Assembly (NCBI GenBank): GCA_035048495.1
Contig: CM068548.1
Span: forward strand, 9,599,464-9,663,463
Reading direction: 5' to 3'
DNA length: 64,000 nt
Origin: Euptelea pleiosperma
Lineage: Eukaryota > Streptophyta > Magnoliopsida > Ranunculales > Eupteleaceae
Of this stretch, positions 61,440-64,000 are shown one piece after another. Position numbers and translations under genes: made by a program. The notes beneath the pieces were generated by a model. That model searched no databases. It saw nothing but the letters and a program-made list of their open reading frames with translations, and was not told the DNA's origin. Each line of letters starts with the position of its first letter. Position 1 is the first letter of the stretch.

Positions 61440-62945
61440 CTCGTCATTTTAGGCCTTCCTCATGCCCCAACATGAATCTTCTTAGAGTCTTTAACCTGCA
61501 CCAAAGCACACATTTTCATAGTGTCGCCATTGGTCTTTGTTTTATATGCCCAAACCATTTCAATCAGCTTTCATTTAGTTTGCCCCCTATAGGGTCTACT
61601 CTTAGATTCCTCTTTGATGTGCTCATTTTTATTTCCGCCTCAACTCTGTATCTATATCTTCAACCTGCACCAAAGCACTCATTTCTCATTTATGTAGTGT
61701 CGTCGTTGGTCTTTGTTGTTTATGTCCAAACCATCTCAATCAGCTTTCATTTAGTTTGTTCCCTATTGGGTCTACTCTTAGATTCCTCTCTGATATGCTT
61801 AGATTTATTTTTTATTTCCTCCTCAACTCTACTCCATATTTTTGAGGCACGTGTCTTTAGATCATTTTTTTACTACCTCAATCCTTGTCATTTTAGGACT
61901 TTCCTTGCCCCTTAGTCTACAACCTGCACCAAAGCACTCATTTTCACAGTGTCTTCATTGGTCTTTGTTGTATATGCCCAAACCATTTCAATCACCATTC
62001 ATGTAGTTTGTCCCCTATTGGGGCTACTCTTAGATTCCTCTCTGTGCTCATTTTTTTATGTTTTATGTCCTAGTCTTACCACCCTTCCATCTCTATAGCC
62101 TCATATCTGCTACACTCATTCTATTAACATTTCTTGATTGCCGAACATTTGGCTTCATAAAACTTATTGTTGTCTTGTAAGAACTTTTCTTTAGTTTGAC
62201 CGGTATTCATTGGTCACATATCACACAAGAAGTGTCTCCAGTTTTTGGTTTTTTGGATAATTAGAAGTCTCCAGTTTAGCCGCTTAACACTAATATTATG
62301 GCAACTTTTTCAATCTCTCCCACTTTATGGATAAGCGAACCTAGATAATGAACTTTTTTGCTTGGGGGTATCTTTTACCTATCTATCTTAACTAATGTCT
62401 CATACTTGTGGGTGTCCTTATTAAGTTGCACTCTATAGTTCTACTTTTGCAGTTACTCCCTCCCTAATCTCATCAGTTCACACTACATTTGCAAATCACA
62501 CACACCAAGGGTTCTCCCCTTGAATACGAGTGTTTAATTCATACGTAACTATTGCAAAAAGATACGAACTCACGGTCGATCCATTGTGCAGATTTACTAT
62601 AATTGGAAACTTGTCTCGCTACCAACTGTTCACATACTAGTTACTACCCCTGCAAACATGTCATTAATCATTTCAATTTATCCACTCAATAAAGACCATG
62701 TGGAAATTCTTCCTCTTTTCTCAAAATTCTCCATTACTAAGAATTTAGCCTCGATGGGTAACTTTCATGGCCTACGAACTGGTCATCTAATATCCATGTA
62801 TCTTGTTTTAATCTTTGCTCCATCACTTTTTCATATAGTTTCAGTGTGGCTCATAAGTTTGATCCAGTGATAGTTAATGTAATTTTATTCATCTCCCCTG
62901 TTCTTATAAAAAGTACCACAATACTGCCCCTCCATTCAATCCAGT
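61440..62945 (-). mobile_element. decayed RTE-type LINE, minus strand, with local duplications
   Basis: Minus-strand reading from 62945 downward gives RT-like pieces: ATLKLYEKVMEQRLKQDTWI with DDQF, then KRKNFHMVFIE, then FPIIVNLHNGSTVSSYLFAI. These correspond to the plant RTE order (kinds of MSHTMKLWERVIE..., HMVFIDLEKAYD and GLHQGSTLSPYLF). The C-terminal part at 61480-62050 is locally repeated: CAACCTGCACCAAAGCAC occurs at about 61494, 61662 and 61919. Many stops. Plus-strand hydrophobic frames here are antisense shadows. Confidence 0.75.
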
Positions 62946-63049
62946 GTTTTCTTACTCTCCAAAATCCTCTTGAACAACTTGGTCAACTGAAAGTAGGGTT
63001 TTTTTTCGCGTCATTGATTATGGAAACCCTAAAATCAACACATTATTAA

Positions 63050-64000
63050 TTTCCGATACTTTTTATCTGCAAAAATAGACAATTCTTGCATAGTATAAAG
63101 TCGGAGTCGAATCCGCACTCGGGGTTAGTTCGCGCGATTGAAGAATATAAAATGATGGATATTTTTGCCAAAAATTGATGCTACGGAGGATGGAGAGGTG
63201 AGAATGGTGAGATAGATTTTTAAAATAGGATTCTGTGATTTTTAGAAAGATGAACTACTGCAATTAATAAAAACATAAAAGAAATTAAAAAAACAAACTG
63301 CTAATTAAATTCATTCATCTGAAAAGTTCTTACAAGACTTGAATTAAACTATGCAATAATCAAAACTAAACTAGAAAGCGATAGAGAGAGTAGTAAGAGA
63401 GATAAGCTAGTGAGAGAGATAGGAGATTTAGAGAGAGAAAATTAAAATTACAAGATTTTTAGAGAGAGAACATAGAGAGAGAAATGAAGAAGAGAGAGAG
63501 TTCACCTTTGATGAATGGGGACCCGCTTAACCTTGATCAATGATCATAAATGATTCAATTAAAGGCAATGACTGGTGGTGGTGATCACGGCACACTTGAA
63601 ATCGATGAAAGAGACAAGACACCCACTGTGGATTATGAGGAGAGATCGGGCACAAGGTCTTGGATGGCCAGCGAGAGGTCAACGGTCAAGAGGGTGCACC
63701 GTGGTGGAGCTATGGTGTACCACCTAGCGTTGGGAGAGTTGCTGGGTGGCAGCTTGAGGAGAGAGCGACGTTGGAAGGGAGTCCGACTGGCAGGCCGTTA
63801 AATGGTGTGCAGGCGCACAAAGGAGATGGGCAGCAAGTCGGTGAGGTGTTGAAGGAGGATGGAGGATCGCCGGAGCAAGGGCAGCGAGGTGCAGTCCGGC
63901 AACGTGGAACGTTGCTACAATAAGGAGCAGGTGTTAATGGAGGTGGAGCGACTGGGCTTGATGTTCAGGCATGGAGAAAGGGGGCAGTAATGGTGGAGGC
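63050..64000. other. LTR-retroelement-like tail of the window
   Basis: AAGTCGGAGTCGAATCCGCA at 63100-63119 and GAGAGA-rich purine tracts at 63380-63500 resemble untranslated parts of plant LTR elements. The GC-rich stretch 63550-63923 has overlapping open frames without domains. Weak call; it is presumably still UBP6 intron sequence. Confidence 0.35.

Noticed and set aside
61472..61915. 147-aa plus-strand open frame with membrane-like stretches
   Set aside because: It is antisense to the RTE LINE, whose minus-strand protein motifs are recognisable.
63550..63923. Gly/Arg-rich overlapping frames near the window end
   Set aside because: GC-rich, purine-biased repeat-like sequence with no recognisable domain or splice structure.

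Overview
The window is nuclear DNA of a flowering plant. The evidence is long GT-AG introns, four conserved plant-type gene models, L1-type and RTE-type LINEs, a decayed Ty3/gypsy element, very dense MITEs, and a piece of plastid DNA. I cannot name the species. The deeply diverged MITE load suggests a large, repeat-rich genome, but that is inference only.

Layout. (1) 64-5229 (+): the C-terminal two thirds of a FUSED/TWO-IN-ONE (TIO) kinase gene, which begins upstream of the window. (2) 5230-8430: intergenic, with a minus-strand L1 LINE fragment (6845-7437) and a palindromic hAT-type MITE (7878-8265) ending 166 bp before the next start codon. (3) 8431-20256 (+): complete deoxyhypusine synthase gene, 7 coding exons, 374 aa. 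Its second intron of 7.7 kb holds a decayed gypsy element and a 402-bp inverted repeat. (4) 20257-24085: MITE-filled spacer. (5) 24086-25479 (+): complete CCoAOMT-like O-methyltransferase, 5 exons, 231 aa. (6) 25480-35350: remains of a tandem array of minus-strand B3-like genes. One is intact (33079-33558), one is a pseudogene and one is a 5' fragment. A repeated ~200-bp spacer module lies between them, and MITEs, a SINE and hairpin elements have invaded. (7) 35350-46070: about 11 kb with no supported gene, made of MITEs, microsatellites and short tandem repeats. (8) 46075 to beyond 59352 (+): the N-terminal half of a UBP6/USP14-type deubiquitinase. Its 8.6-kb fourth intron contains an L1 LINE with nested insertions, an RTE LINE scrap, and a plastid trnV-GAC insertion. 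(9) 59353-64000: a ~505-bp tandem array, then a minus-strand RTE LINE, then LTR-like sequence. The remaining UBP6 exons are not in the window.

The recognisable genes are unlinked housekeeping functions: cytokinesis, eIF5A hypusination, phenylpropanoid-type methylation, and proteasome-associated deubiquitination. I see no operon-like functional link between them. The unusual content is the mobile DNA. One palindromic MITE family dense in AACGG motifs has about a dozen copies, several with exact 8-bp target duplications. A Mutator-like MITE family has an exact 9-bp duplication. Three inverted-repeat elements sit against (TA)n/(CT)n microsatellites. No CRISPR array and no bacterial-type system is present.
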